Of a stretch of 58,786 nucleotides of DNA, positions 45,043 through 53,918 are shown piece by piece. The translations under genes and the position numbers were made by a program. Each line of letters opens with the position of its first letter. Position 1 is the first letter of the stretch. This DNA comes from an uncultured Roseburia sp. (GTDB lineage Bacteria; Bacillota; Clostridia; Lachnospirales; Lachnospiraceae). The stretch covers positions 79,440-138,225 of the forward strand of contig CAJUNX010000005.1 of NCBI GenBank assembly GCA_910587865.1. Direction: 5' to 3'. The notes beneath the pieces were generated by a model. It was not told the origin of the DNA, made no database searches, and was given only the letters and a program-made list of their open reading frames with translations.

Positions 45043-45155
45043 ACTGCTGCCTGTTTCCCTTTTTAATGCCATTGTCATAATTATCATTGTAATGGAAAAG
45101 TTTATATCCGTTCCGCTCATTATGCGAAGAATGGCTGAACTTTTTATCAAAAATC

Positions 45156-45164
45156 AGTATAACA
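45156..45164 (-). promoter_or_regulatory. Extended -10 promoter of the MNT/HEPN pair
   Basis: TGTTATACT on the minus strand (TGn plus TATACT), about 110 bp before the chosen MNT start. No good -35, as is usual for extended -10 promoters. Confidence 0.45.
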
Positions 45165-45222
45165 TATTTTCTAAAGAATTTCCTTAAACTATTCTGATTT
45201 TTGCGTTCATCCGCTCCGTCTC

Positions 45223-46719
45223 TTACAGATACGAATACCCCGTCAGACTCGCATCCACCTCGCGCGCGACCTCGCGCCCCTCGCGGATCGCCCAGACGAC
45301 CAGCGACTGACCGCGGCGTGCATCTCCTGCCGCAAACACATTTTTTACATTTGTCGCATAACTTCCCTCAGCCGTTTCAATGTTCGTGCGCGCGTCAGGC
45401 TTTACGCCGAAGGCATCCGCGACGTATTTCTCCGTTCCCAGAAATCCCGCCGCGATCAGAACCAGATCCGCGTCAAGCCTTTCCTCGCTGCCGGCGATCT
45501 CCGCCATCACCGTGCGGCCGGTTTTCTCATCCTTCTTCTGCTCAAGCTTCACCGTGACAACTCCTGTCAGTCTGTCATTTTTATCCTTTAAAAATTCCTT
45601 CACCGTCGTCTGATAGACGCGCGGATCCCGGCCGAAGACGGCGATCGCCTCCTCCTGGCCATAGTCGGTCTTTAAGACCTTCGGCCACTCGGGCCACGGA
45701 TTGTCCTTCGCGCGCGCATCCGGCGGCTTCGGCATCATCTCAAGCTGGACGACGGCCGCACAGCCCTGCCGGATCGCAGTACCGACGCAGTCGTTCCCGG
45801 TGTCTCCTCCGCCGATGATGACGACCTTTTTCTTTTTCGCGGAGATAAAGTCCTCCTCCTTTGTCCCGGATTTTTTGTCCGCGGAAAGAAGATGCCTTGT
45901 CGCCGCCTTCAGGTAATCCACGGCAAAACAGATCCCCTTCGCCTCGCGTCCGGGCGCCTTGATATCGCGCGGCTGCTTTGCGCCGCAGGCTAAGATCACG
46001 CAGTCGTATTCTTTCAGCAGCGCGGCCGCCTTTTTATCCTTCCCGACATTGACGCCGGTCTGAAACACGACGCCTTCCTCCCGCATCACGTCGGCCTTCC
46101 GGTCGATGACCCACTTCTCCAGCTTCATATTCGGGATGCCGTACATCAGCAGCCCTCCTATGCGGTCGTCGCGCTCAAAAACCGTCACCGAGTGCCCGCG
46201 CTTATTCAGCTGATCCGCCGCCGCAAGCCCCGCCGGGCCAGAACCCACGACCGCGATCTTTTTCCCGGTGCGCACACGCGGCGGTACTGCAGCCGCATAG
46301 CCCTGCTCATAAGCATTCTCGATGATGCCGAGCTCGTTCGCCTTGCAGGTCACCGGATCCTCCCAGTGTCCGCAGGTACAGGCCGCCTCGCACAGCGACG
46401 GACAGACTCTCCCGGTAAATTCCGGAAAATTGTTCGTTTTTTTCAGGCGCGCATATGCCTGCTCCCAGTTGCCGTGATAAACAAGATCGTTCCACTCGGG
46501 CACGAGATTATTCAGCGGGCAGCCCGAGGTCATACCCATGATCTCCACGCCCGCCTGGCAGAACGGCACCCCGCAGTTCATACAGCGCGCGCCCTGCACC
46601 TGCTGCCGCTCCCGCGGCAGCGGCGTGTGAAATTCGTGATAATGTGCGATGCGCTCCCGGGGCGCGGCGGCCCTGGCATCCTCCCTGTCATATTCCATAA
46701 ATCCTGTCGGTTTTCCCAT
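45223..46719 (-). CDS. gltD: Glutamate synthase (NADPH) small subunit
   Basis: A 498-residue flavoprotein that passes electrons from NADPH to the large subunit. N-terminal Cys clusters CMNCGVPFC and RVCPSLCEAAC bind 4Fe-4S; FAD motif VVGSGPAGLAAADQLNKRGH; NADPH motif VVIIGGGDTGNDCVGT; C-terminal AAGDARRGQSLVVWAI. AGGAGG precedes the ATG. It follows gltB by 113 bp in one operon. Length and motifs match the family. Confidence 0.95.
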   Translation of the reverse strand: MGKPTGFMEYDREDARAAAPRERIAHYHEFHTPLPRERQQVQGARCMNCGVPFCQAGVEIMGMTSGCPLNNLVPEWNDLVYHGNWEQAYARLKKTNNFPEFTGRVCPSLCEAACTCGHWEDPVTCKANELGIIENAYEQGYAAAVPPRVRTGKKIAVVGSGPAGLAAADQLNKRGHSVTVFERDDRIGGLLMYGIPNMKLEKWVIDRKADVMREEGVVFQTGVNVGKDKKAAALLKEYDCVILACGAKQPRDIKAPGREAKGICFAVDYLKAATRHLLSADKKSGTKEEDFISAKKKKVVIIGGGDTGNDCVGTAIRQGCAAVVQLEMMPKPPDARAKDNPWPEWPKVLKTDYGQEEAIAVFGRDPRVYQTTVKEFLKDKNDRLTGVVTVKLEQKKDEKTGRTVMAEIAGSEERLDADLVLIAAGFLGTEKYVADAFGVKPDARTNIETAEGSYATNVKNVFAAGDARRGQSLVVWAIREGREVAREVDASLTGYSYL

Positions 46720-46832
46720 CTGATTTCTCCTCCTGATTCACGCAGTTCTGATTCCGCCGCCGTGCAGTCCCTGCCGGCGGCAGCTGTTTTCACCCTTCAC
46801 ACAGATCTCTTTTCCTCTGAACATCCGATGCG

Positions 46833-49800
46833 TCACCCCTTCACGCCCGCATAAAATGCCTCAATCTGCGCCTGCTCGGAGGAGAGTCCCTTTTCCTCCA
46901 TCTGCACGATCGCATTCATCATACGATTATAGTCATACGGGATGATCTTTTTAAATTTCGGCAGATACGCACTGAAATCATCAAGGATCTCCTTTCCTTT
47001 CTGGGAGTTGGTCAGGGCCACATGCTCCCTGATCATTTCTTTTAACTCCATGACATCGTATTTATTGGAAATCTCCTCGGAAAACACCATTTCCTTATTG
47101 AGCCTGGTGTAGAGGTCATTGTCCTCATCAAGCACATAGGCGACCCCGCCGCTCATACCCGCCGCAAAATTTTTCCCCGTGCGCCCTAAGACGACGACGC
47201 GCCCGCCCGTCATATACTCGCAGCCGTGGTCGCCCACGCCCTCGACGACCGCTATGGCCCCCGAGTTGCGGACACAGAACCGCTCGCCCGCCACACCGCT
47301 GATAAACGCCCTGCCGCTGGTCGCACCGTAAAGCGCAACGTTTCCGATGATAATATTTTCATCCCGCTTATAGCCCGCCCCGGCCGGCGCATAGACGATC
47401 AGCCTGCCGCCGGAGAGACCTTTTCCGAAATAGTCGTTCGAGTCGCCGATGAGCTCTAACGTCAGGCCCTTCGGGATAAACGCGCCGAAGCTCTGTCCGC
47501 CCGCGCCGGAACAGCGCACCAGAAACGTGTCGTCCGGCAGCCCTTCCCCGCCGTAGCGCTTCGTGATCTCCGAGCCGAAAATCGTCCCGAACGACCGGTC
47601 CGTATTCGTGACCTCCACGGCAATACTTTTCCGCTGCTTCTGCTCAAGCGCGGATGTTAACTGCGCTAAGAGGACGGTCACATCCTTCGACTTCTCCAGC
47701 TCAAAATCATACACCTGCTTCGGGTCAAAAATTACCTTTTCCTCCTCCGCGCCAAACGGATTTAACAGGATCCCGGAGAGGTCGATCTCCTGCTCACGTC
47801 CAATGAGGTCGTCGCGGACTTTTAAGAATTCCGTGTGTCCGACCATCTCGTCGACCGTGCGAAACCCTAATTTTGCCATATATTCCCGCAGCTCCTGTGC
47901 GATAAACCGCATAAAATTTTCCACATACTCCGGCTTCCCCGCAAACCGCTTCCGAAGCTCTGGGTTCTGCGTCGCGATCCCCGCCGGACAGGTGTCAAGG
48001 TTACACACACGCATCATCACGCACCCTAAGGTCACAAGCGGCGCGGTCGCAAACCCAAACTCCTCCGCCCCGAGCAGCGCCGCCGTCGCAACGTCACGTC
48101 CGCTCATCAGCTTGCCGTCCGTCTCAATACGCACCTTGTTCCGAAGCCCGTTTCGGAGCAGCGTCTGATGCGTCTCCGCAAGCCCGAGCTCCCATGGCAG
48201 ACCGGCATTGTGAATCGAGCTGGCCGGCGCGGCCCCGGTGCCCCCGTCATAACCGGAGATCAGCACAACCTGCGCGCCCGCTTTCGCGACACCTGCCGCG
48301 ACTGTGCCGACCCCTGCCTCAGAGACCAGCTTCACCGAGATACGCGCGCTTCGGTTCGCATTTTTCAGGTCAAAAATCAGCTGCTCCAGATCCTCGATCG
48401 AGTAAATATCGTGGTGCGGCGGCGGGGAGATCAAGGACACGCCCGGCGTGGAAAGTCTGGTTTTTGCAATCCACGGATAGACCTTGCCGCCCGGCAGATG
48501 TCCGCCCTCGCCGGGCTTCGCGCCCTGGGCCATCTTGATCTGAATCTCCTTTGCACTGACGAGATACTCACTCGTCACGCCGAAGCGGCCGCTCGCGACC
48601 TGCTTGATCGCGGAACAGCGGTTGACGGGACTGTGTTTGCTGGCGATGCGCTCCGCATCCTCGCCGCCCTCGCCGGAATTCGATTTGCCGTGCAGCCGGT
48701 TCATCGCGATGGCGAGTGTCTCGTGCGCCTCCTGCGAGATCGAACCGTAGGACATCGCGCCGGTCTTAAACCGGGTCACGATCGCATCCACGCTCTCGAC
48801 CTCCTCAGGCGGCACACCCTTCTTCGGATAGCGAAAATCCATCAGCCCGCGCAGCGTGATCTTCCGCTCCTCCTCGTTCACACGCTTCGTGTACGCCCGG
48901 AACAGCTCATAATCCCCGCGCTTCGTGGCCTCCTGCAGCAGATGGATCGTCACCGGATTGTAAAGGTGCGGATCCGCTCCGCTGCGCATCTTGTGGCGTC
49001 CTCTGCTCTCTAACGTCAGATCCGTCTCAAACCCAAGCGGATCATAGGCCGCAGAGTGCAGCTCGTTGACGTCCTCCTCGATATCTTTTAAGGTAATGCC
49101 GCCGATTCTGCTGACCGTATTTGTGAAATATTTATCAATCACATCCTTATCGATGCCGATCGCCTCAAAAATCTTTGAGCCTTCATAAGACTGGATCGTG
49201 GAAATTCCCATCTTTGACGCGATCCTGACAATCCCGTTTAAGATCGCTGCATTGTAATCCTGCATCGCCGCGTAGTAATCCTTGTCGAGCATGTGATCGT
49301 CGATCAGCTGCTTTACCGTATCAAGCGCTAAGTACGGGTTGATCGCACAGGCTCCGTAGCCTAACAGCGCCGCAAAGTGATGCACCTCCCTCGGCTCCCC
49401 GGACTCTAAAATCATCGCGACCGCCGTCCGTTTCTTCGTGCGCACGAGATGCTGCTGTAAGGCGGATACCGCAAGCAGCGAGGGAATCGGCACATGGTTC
49501 TCATCGATCCCCCGGTCGGAGAGGATGAGGATATTCGCCCCGTCCCGGTAGGCGCGGTCCGCCTCCACGCACAGACGGTCGATCGCGCGCTCTAAGCTCG
49601 TGTTTTTATAATAGAGGATCGGAAGCACCTCCACCTGGAATCCCTCCACCTTCATAGCCTTGATCTTCATCAGATCCGTGTTGGTAAGGATCGGATTATT
49701 CACCTTTAACACCTGACAGTTGACCGCTTTTTCCGTGAGGAGATTCCCGTCCTCCCCGATATAGACTGTCGTGGAGGTCACGACCTTCTCGCGGATCGAA

Positions 49801-51449
49801 TCGATCGGCGGATTCGTCACCTGCGCGAACCGCTGTTTAAAATAGTTAAACAGAGGCTGATGGTCGCCCGCCAGCGCCGCGAGCGGGGTGTCGATCCCCA
49901 TCGCCGAGGTGCCCTCGCCGCCGTTTCGCGCCATCGGGAGAATCGCCTCCCGCAGCGATTCAAACGTGTAGCCGAACGCCTTCTGCATCCGCTCCCGCTC
50001 TTCCTTCGTGTACTCCGGCACGCGCTCGTTCGGGATTTTTAAATCCGAGAGCTTTAAGAGATTCCGGTCAAGCCACTCTCCGTAGGGCTTTTTACCGGCG
50101 TAGGTCTCCTTTAACTCGTCGTCGCCGATCACACGCCCCGCGACCGTGTCCACGAGCAGCATTTTGCCCGGACGCAGGCGCTCTTTTACCACGATTTTCG
50201 CCGGGTCAATCTCGAGCACGCCGACCTCGGAGGAGAGGATCAGCTCATCGTCATCCGTAATATAATATCTCGACGGCCGAAGCCCGTTCCGGTCGAGCAC
50301 CGCCCCCATCACATCCCCGTCCGAGAAGAGGATCGAGGCCGGCCCGTCCCAGGGCTCCATCATCGTCGCATAATACTGATAAAAATCCTTCTTTTTCTGC
50401 GACATGATATCATTGTTCGCCCACGGCTCCGGGATCAGGATCATCACGGCGAGCGGCAGCTCCATCCCGCTCATCACGAGAAATTCAAGCGTATTGTCGA
50501 GCATCGCCGAATCGGAACCCTCGCTGCTGATCACCGGAAGCACCTTCTGCAGCTGCCCTTTTAAATGCTCGGACTCCATCGTCTCCTCGCGGGCCACCAT
50601 CTTGTCGGCATTCCCCTTGATCGTGTTGATCTCTCCGTTGTGCACGATCAGGCGGTTCGGATGCGCGCGTTCCCAGCTCGGATTCGTGTTCGTGGAAAAA
50701 CGGGAGTGCACGGTCGCGATCGCGGACTCATAATCCGGATCCCTAAGATCCGCGAAAAACTGCCGCAGCTGCTCCACGAGAAACATGCCCTTGTACACGA
50801 TCGTCCGGCTCGAGAGGGATACGACATACGTATCGTCATTCGACTGCTCGAACACGCGGCGCGCGACATACAGTTTCCGGTCAAAATCAAGCCCGCGCGC
50901 CGTCTCCGCCGGCCGCTCCACAAAACCCTGCACGATATGCGGCATGCAGTCGGCCGCCTTCTTCCCGAGCTTCGCCGGATCCGTCGGCACCTCCCGCCAT
51001 CCGAGGAACCGCATCCCCTCCTTTTTCACGATGACCTCAAACATCTTCTTCGCCCGGTTGCGCTTTAACTCGTCCTGCGGAAAGAAAAACATGCCCACGC
51101 CGTAGTCGCGCTCCTCCCCGAGCGTGATCCCGGTTTCCCGCGCCGCCTTTGTAAAAAACTTATGCGACACCTGTAATAAAATGCCGACCCCGTCTCCGGT
51201 CTCCCCGTTCGCATCCTTCCCGGCGCGGTGCTTTAAATTCTCCACGATCTTTAACGCGCGCTCCACCGTCCCGTGAGATCTGATCCCCTTAATATTTACC
51301 ACCGAACCGATCCCGCAGCTGTCGTGCTCAAAATCCGGTTCGTACAGCCCGGCCGCCGTGTTCCCCGCCGTCTGCGTTGCGCAGAAACGGTTCAGCGTGT
51401 CCCTTTTCCCGTGCGCTGTATATCCTTTTTCATACCCTGGCTCTCTCAT
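46833..51449 (-). CDS. gltB: Glutamate synthase large subunit
   Basis: A 1538-residue enzyme that makes glutamate from glutamine and 2-oxoglutarate. Order: short propeptide, class II amidotransferase with nucleophile Cys45 in EHDSCGIGSVV (the mature N-terminus after cleavage), central domain, FMN-binding synthase domain (GEGGEDAERIASKHSP, KPGEGGHLPGGKV), the 3Fe-4S Cys in VCNLDTCPAG, and the C-terminal GXGXG beta-helix domain. The frame is open to 51743, but that stretch is repeat-rich leader. The start at 51449 has AAAGGA and gives a normal propeptide. Operon with gltD. Confidence 0.95.
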   Translation of the reverse strand: MREPGYEKGYTAHGKRDTLNRFCATQTAGNTAAGLYEPDFEHDSCGIGSVVNIKGIRSHGTVERALKIVENLKHRAGKDANGETGDGVGILLQVSHKFFTKAARETGITLGEERDYGVGMFFFPQDELKRNRAKKMFEVIVKKEGMRFLGWREVPTDPAKLGKKAADCMPHIVQGFVERPAETARGLDFDRKLYVARRVFEQSNDDTYVVSLSSRTIVYKGMFLVEQLRQFFADLRDPDYESAIATVHSRFSTNTNPSWERAHPNRLIVHNGEINTIKGNADKMVAREETMESEHLKGQLQKVLPVISSEGSDSAMLDNTLEFLVMSGMELPLAVMILIPEPWANNDIMSQKKKDFYQYYATMMEPWDGPASILFSDGDVMGAVLDRNGLRPSRYYITDDDELILSSEVGVLEIDPAKIVVKERLRPGKMLLVDTVAGRVIGDDELKETYAGKKPYGEWLDRNLLKLSDLKIPNERVPEYTKEERERMQKAFGYTFESLREAILPMARNGGEGTSAMGIDTPLAALAGDHQPLFNYFKQRFAQVTNPPIDSIREKVVTSTTVYIGEDGNLLTEKAVNCQVLKVNNPILTNTDLMKIKAMKVEGFQVEVLPILYYKNTSLERAIDRLCVEADRAYRDGANILILSDRGIDENHVPIPSLLAVSALQQHLVRTKKRTAVAMILESGEPREVHHFAALLGYGACAINPYLALDTVKQLIDDHMLDKDYYAAMQDYNAAILNGIVRIASKMGISTIQSYEGSKIFEAIGIDKDVIDKYFTNTVSRIGGITLKDIEEDVNELHSAAYDPLGFETDLTLESRGRHKMRSGADPHLYNPVTIHLLQEATKRGDYELFRAYTKRVNEEERKITLRGLMDFRYPKKGVPPEEVESVDAIVTRFKTGAMSYGSISQEAHETLAIAMNRLHGKSNSGEGGEDAERIASKHSPVNRCSAIKQVASGRFGVTSEYLVSAKEIQIKMAQGAKPGEGGHLPGGKVYPWIAKTRLSTPGVSLISPPPHHDIYSIEDLEQLIFDLKNANRSARISVKLVSEAGVGTVAAGVAKAGAQVVLISGYDGGTGAAPASSIHNAGLPWELGLAETHQTLLRNGLRNKVRIETDGKLMSGRDVATAALLGAEEFGFATAPLVTLGCVMMRVCNLDTCPAGIATQNPELRKRFAGKPEYVENFMRFIAQELREYMAKLGFRTVDEMVGHTEFLKVRDDLIGREQEIDLSGILLNPFGAEEEKVIFDPKQVYDFELEKSKDVTVLLAQLTSALEQKQRKSIAVEVTNTDRSFGTIFGSEITKRYGGEGLPDDTFLVRCSGAGGQSFGAFIPKGLTLELIGDSNDYFGKGLSGGRLIVYAPAGAGYKRDENIIIGNVALYGATSGRAFISGVAGERFCVRNSGAIAVVEGVGDHGCEYMTGGRVVVLGRTGKNFAAGMSGGVAYVLDEDNDLYTRLNKEMVFSEEISNKYDVMELKEMIREHVALTNSQKGKEILDDFSAYLPKFKKIIPYDYNRMMNAIVQMEEKGLSSEQAQIEAFYAGVKG

Positions 51450-51524
51450 TCTGCTGATTCCTTTCTGTCCTCCGTGGGCGGGCTCATACAGCCGGATTTC
51501 TCTTCTCCCTGATCCGGTCTGGCG

Positions 51525-51646
51525 CTCCTCTCTTTTGGGATCTGACCGGCTCTCTTCTCCCAGGTCCGGTCTGGCGCTCTTCTCCCCTGCCTGATCTGTC
51601 ACTCCTCTCTTTTGGGATCTGACCGGCTCTCTTCTCCCAGGTCCGG
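51525..51646. repeat. 45-bp direct repeat, period 77 bp, in the gltB leader
   Basis: Identical 45-bp blocks at 51525-51569 and 51602-51646 (starting CTCCTCTCTTTTGGGATC), with similar but diverged sequence between. They fall in the roughly 250-nt leader between the gltB promoter and the chosen start codon. Confidence 0.9.
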
Positions 51647-51708
51647 ATTTCCTGCCGACTGCCCGTCCTCCCATGGTGGACACCTGTCTTTTTTCTTTAT
51701 CTGAACCT

Positions 51709-51737
51709 ACTATACAACTTTTTCGTCCATATGTCCA
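51709..51737 (-). promoter_or_regulatory. Promoter of the gltBD operon
   Basis: TGGACA (51732-51737), 17 bp, TATAGT (51709-51714) on the minus strand in AT-rich DNA. It implies a leader of about 250 nt. Confidence 0.65.
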
Positions 51738-51855
51738 TTCCATTTTATCATTAAATTGTCAGATAATCAGAAATTAATAACTATTTTAAGGCTATTATCA
51801 TTTAATTATGCTATGTTTTTCCATAAACTATTGACTGATCATACAATTTCAAAGC

Positions 51856-51898
51856 AAAAAAAACACCGGAGAAGAAATATTTTTTCTTCCTCCGGCGT
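51856..51898 (-). terminator. Intrinsic terminator of the uracil-DNA-glycosylase-like gene
   Basis: CGCCGGAG and CTCCGGTG arms with a purine/pyrimidine extension form a long stem on the minus strand, followed by at least eight T. It lies about 50 bp after the stop. Confidence 0.85.
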
Positions 51899-51949
51899 CA
51901 TTTTCCGTTGTTTTTCTGAAATTGTGTACATATTTTACGAAAGAGAATA

Positions 51950-52543
51950 TCACCTGATTATTTTTAACATGACTGCAATATCCTCCGTTACCATTGTCAC
52001 TTTCGATGTTTCGATCAGGAGATTTCCCCCTGTCATGATGTAGGACGGCATTATCCTGATTCCCTTATCATAGATTTCGCTGTTCCGCAATTTATAGGTG
52101 GAAACTGCGGGAATTACATTTTTCTTCGCCGACTTTTTTGCAATCATGTTATAGGCTTTCTTTGCAACATCTCCCATCAGCATTATTACCTTTAGATTCG
52201 GGAAGAAAGAAAGCTCCGCTTCTAAATACGGCAGACTGTTTTCTATCCTGCTTTTCTCGATGGTATTGCCTGTCTTTGGGGTTTTGACGGCATTTGTGAG
52301 ATAGATCCCCATCTGCAGGATATCCTGTATGGAAGCAGCCTCTGCGCCCGCCCCCTGAAAAAGAGGAATCGTCGTTTTCAGGTAATCAGCGTCAGAGGCT
52401 CCGTAAAAATCCTGCAGGGGATCAGATGGGACAACTTCATTTATCATCATTGCTCTGATCGTAAGCGGGTCAATCTCAATATTGTTCAGACGGATACCGT
52501 CTGCGATACCTGCTTTCGCTTCGATTTCCTTTTTCATATTCAT
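51950..52543 (-). CDS. Uracil-DNA glycosylase superfamily protein
   Basis: A 197-residue protein with superfamily-like segments: IRAMMINEVVPSDPLQDFYG near the start (an active-site loop position) and KVIMLMGDVAKKAYNMIAKK in the middle. The typical C-terminal HPS motif is replaced by a MPSYIMTGGN segment, so catalytic details differ. AAAGGAG lies before the ATG. It stands alone, with its own extended -10 promoter and terminator, in an AT-rich patch that suggests acquisition. Related proteins are common in gut Firmicutes and uncharacterised; DNA repair is inferred. Confidence 0.65.
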   Translation of the reverse strand: MNMKKEIEAKAGIADGIRLNNIEIDPLTIRAMMINEVVPSDPLQDFYGASDADYLKTTIPLFQGAGAEAASIQDILQMGIYLTNAVKTPKTGNTIEKSRIENSLPYLEAELSFFPNLKVIMLMGDVAKKAYNMIAKKSAKKNVIPAVSTYKLRNSEIYDKGIRIMPSYIMTGGNLLIETSKVTMVTEDIAVMLKIIR

Positions 52544-52573
52544 ATCTTTATTCTCCTTTCCGTCATGACCTGA

Positions 52574-52582
52574 TTATAGCAC
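52574..52582 (-). promoter_or_regulatory. Extended -10 promoter of the uracil-DNA-glycosylase-like gene
   Basis: TGCTATAAT on the minus strand (consensus -10 with TGn), about 30 bp before the start codon. It directly follows the T run of the lacI-side terminator. Confidence 0.55.
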
Positions 52583-52607
52583 AAAAAGGCTGACAGCGTC
52601 CTGTCAG
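52583..52607 (-). terminator. Terminator downstream of the lacI/acyltransferase-remnant region
   Basis: CTGACAG, a 4-base loop, CTGTCAG, then CCTTTTT on the minus strand. A weaker T run on the plus strand makes it possibly bidirectional. It overlaps the upstream part of the next gene's promoter. Confidence 0.65.
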
Positions 52608-52685
52608 GTTTTTCGCTCAGATGATTCAAATTTGCCAGAAATATCGATAAGCTTTCCTGCGGCTTTCCCTGCGGAGTTCCGGGCG

Positions 52686-52800
52686 TCATATCAGAGCCTG
52701 TCTGAGATAATCAGCCATTTCCTTTGTCACGACGCTGCCCGCGCCGATCACGACATTATTTCCGATGTCTCCGAAATCCGGCGCACGGACCGGCGCTCCG
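52686..52800 (-). pseudogene. Tail of a hexapeptide-repeat acyltransferase, remnant
   Basis: In the frame two bases off from the LacI gene, the minus strand reads DIGNNVVIGAGSVVTKEMAD then YLRQALI and TGA at 52686-52688. Isoleucine/valine every six residues and the GAGSVVTK ending are hallmarks of left-handed beta-helix acyltransferases. Homology stops inside the end of the LacI gene, and an in-frame stop lies about 50 codons upstream, so only the C-terminal part remains. Confidence 0.7.
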
Positions 52801-53779
52801 CCAGAGAAGATATGACCCGGTATTCCCGCTGCACCTCCCGTCCCTCAAGCAGATCCATCACCGCCTTTACCGCATAGCGCGCTTTCACATCCACATTCTG
52901 CCGGATCGTCGTAAGCCCCGGCCTGGCCATCTTCGCGTAACTGACATCGTCAAATCCCGCGATCGAGAGCTGATCCGGCACGAGGATCCCTCTGCTCTGA
53001 AAAAAGTTCGACGCCTCCACCGCGTAATAATCCGACGCGTAAAACAATGCCGTCTGACCGGTCAGGTAAGCGAACTGTTCCTGGTACTGCCTCTCCCTGC
53101 GCTCTCTGTCCCGCTCAATCAGAACATGACGGTTTTTGGCATCCGGCACGCCGGCCTCTGAAAGCGCCTCGCGCACGCCGAGCCACCTCTCATGGTCGAG
53201 GTATCCGTCGTTGTCCGAGAGAAACAGCAGTCTTCGGTGTCCCATGCGCGTCAGATAGCGGCCCATCTGATAGCCGCCGTCCCTGTCATCCGTGCCGATA
53301 TTCACCACGCCCTCCGGAAGCTCATCGTAGCTGTCAATCGCGACCATCGGTTTGCCGAACATCGCGTGAATCTGCCTTAACTCCTGCTGCATCAGTCCGA
53401 TCGTGATCAGGCCGTCAAAGTTCCAGCCCAATACCTGTCCGATCATCTCGCTCATGCCGTGGCGAACGAGAAGCATCATATAATATCCCCGCTCACGTAT
53501 CTCGTACTCCAGGTTCCCGAGCAGCGCGGCGACAAACGGATCCTCCAGCGCAAACGCATCGTTTTTTTTCGGATAGCCGACCGCCACGCCGATCAGGCCG
53601 GAGTGCTCCCCGGCAAGCAGCTGTGCGCTGATGCTGGGGATGTAGTGCATCTCGTCCATAATCCGTTTGATCTTTTTTACGTTTTCTTTCGAGACGCGCC
53701 CTGCTTTCCCGTGAAGCACATTCGAGACAGTCGTCGGGCTCACTCCGGCACGCTCCGCGATATCCTTGATTCTGATCAT
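52748..53779 (-). CDS. LacI family transcriptional regulator
   Basis: A 343-residue regulator. Helix-turn-helix at 1-25 (IKDIAERAGVSPTTVSNVLHG), hinge, then a periplasmic-binding-protein-like sensor domain with FDDVSYAKMARPGLTTIRQN. The normal family end would be near SLAERRSVRR; about nine further residues are encoded by DNA that, in another frame, is the tail of an acyltransferase gene, so a deletion has probably fused the two. GAGAGGAT precedes the ATG. A palindromic IS-like element lies 26 bp upstream. It may control the SDR gene next to it. Confidence 0.88.
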   Translation of the reverse strand: MIRIKDIAERAGVSPTTVSNVLHGKAGRVSKENVKKIKRIMDEMHYIPSISAQLLAGEHSGLIGVAVGYPKKNDAFALEDPFVAALLGNLEYEIRERGYYMMLLVRHGMSEMIGQVLGWNFDGLITIGLMQQELRQIHAMFGKPMVAIDSYDELPEGVVNIGTDDRDGGYQMGRYLTRMGHRRLLFLSDNDGYLDHERWLGVREALSEAGVPDAKNRHVLIERDRERRERQYQEQFAYLTGQTALFYASDYYAVEASNFFQSRGILVPDQLSIAGFDDVSYAKMARPGLTTIRQNVDVKARYAVKAVMDLLEGREVQREYRVISSLAERRSVRRISETSEIMS

Positions 53780-53802
53780 GTATCCTCTCTTTCACAATAC
53801 AC

Positions 53803-53903
53803 AAAGGGCTGTTGCAAAATGGTGTACACACAATATATGGTATGGATATACGTGGTATCACATCCATATATTGTAGAATTACCGAATTTTGCAACAGCCC
53901 CTT
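53803..53903. mobile_element. Small palindromic IS-derived element (MITE-like)
   Basis: A roughly 97-bp AT-rich element with terminal inverted repeats GGGCTGTTGCAAAAT (53806-53820) and its complement (53886-53900). A second, inner inverted repeat CAATATATGG/CCATATATTG lies at 53831-53840 and 53864-53873. The terminal repeat resembles the GGnnCTGTTGCAAA ends of IS6-family elements. No target duplication was found and it carries no gene. It fills the gap between the SDR and lacI genes and could supply the lacI promoter. A large regulatory hairpin is the alternative. Confidence 0.55.
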
Positions 53904-53918
53904 TCTCTGATACATCCG

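Noticed and set aside
51450..51743. 98-residue N-terminal extension of GltB
   Set aside because: It consists of repeat-derived Arg/Glu/Ser-rich sequence, overlaps the promoter, and would disturb propeptide cleavage. The internal ATG with AAAGGA is preferred.
52583..52607. SOS (LexA) operator before the glycosylase-like gene
   Set aside because: The dyad CTGACAG/CTGTCAG does not match the Firmicutes LexA box CGAACnnnnGTTCG, and the following T run fits a terminator better.
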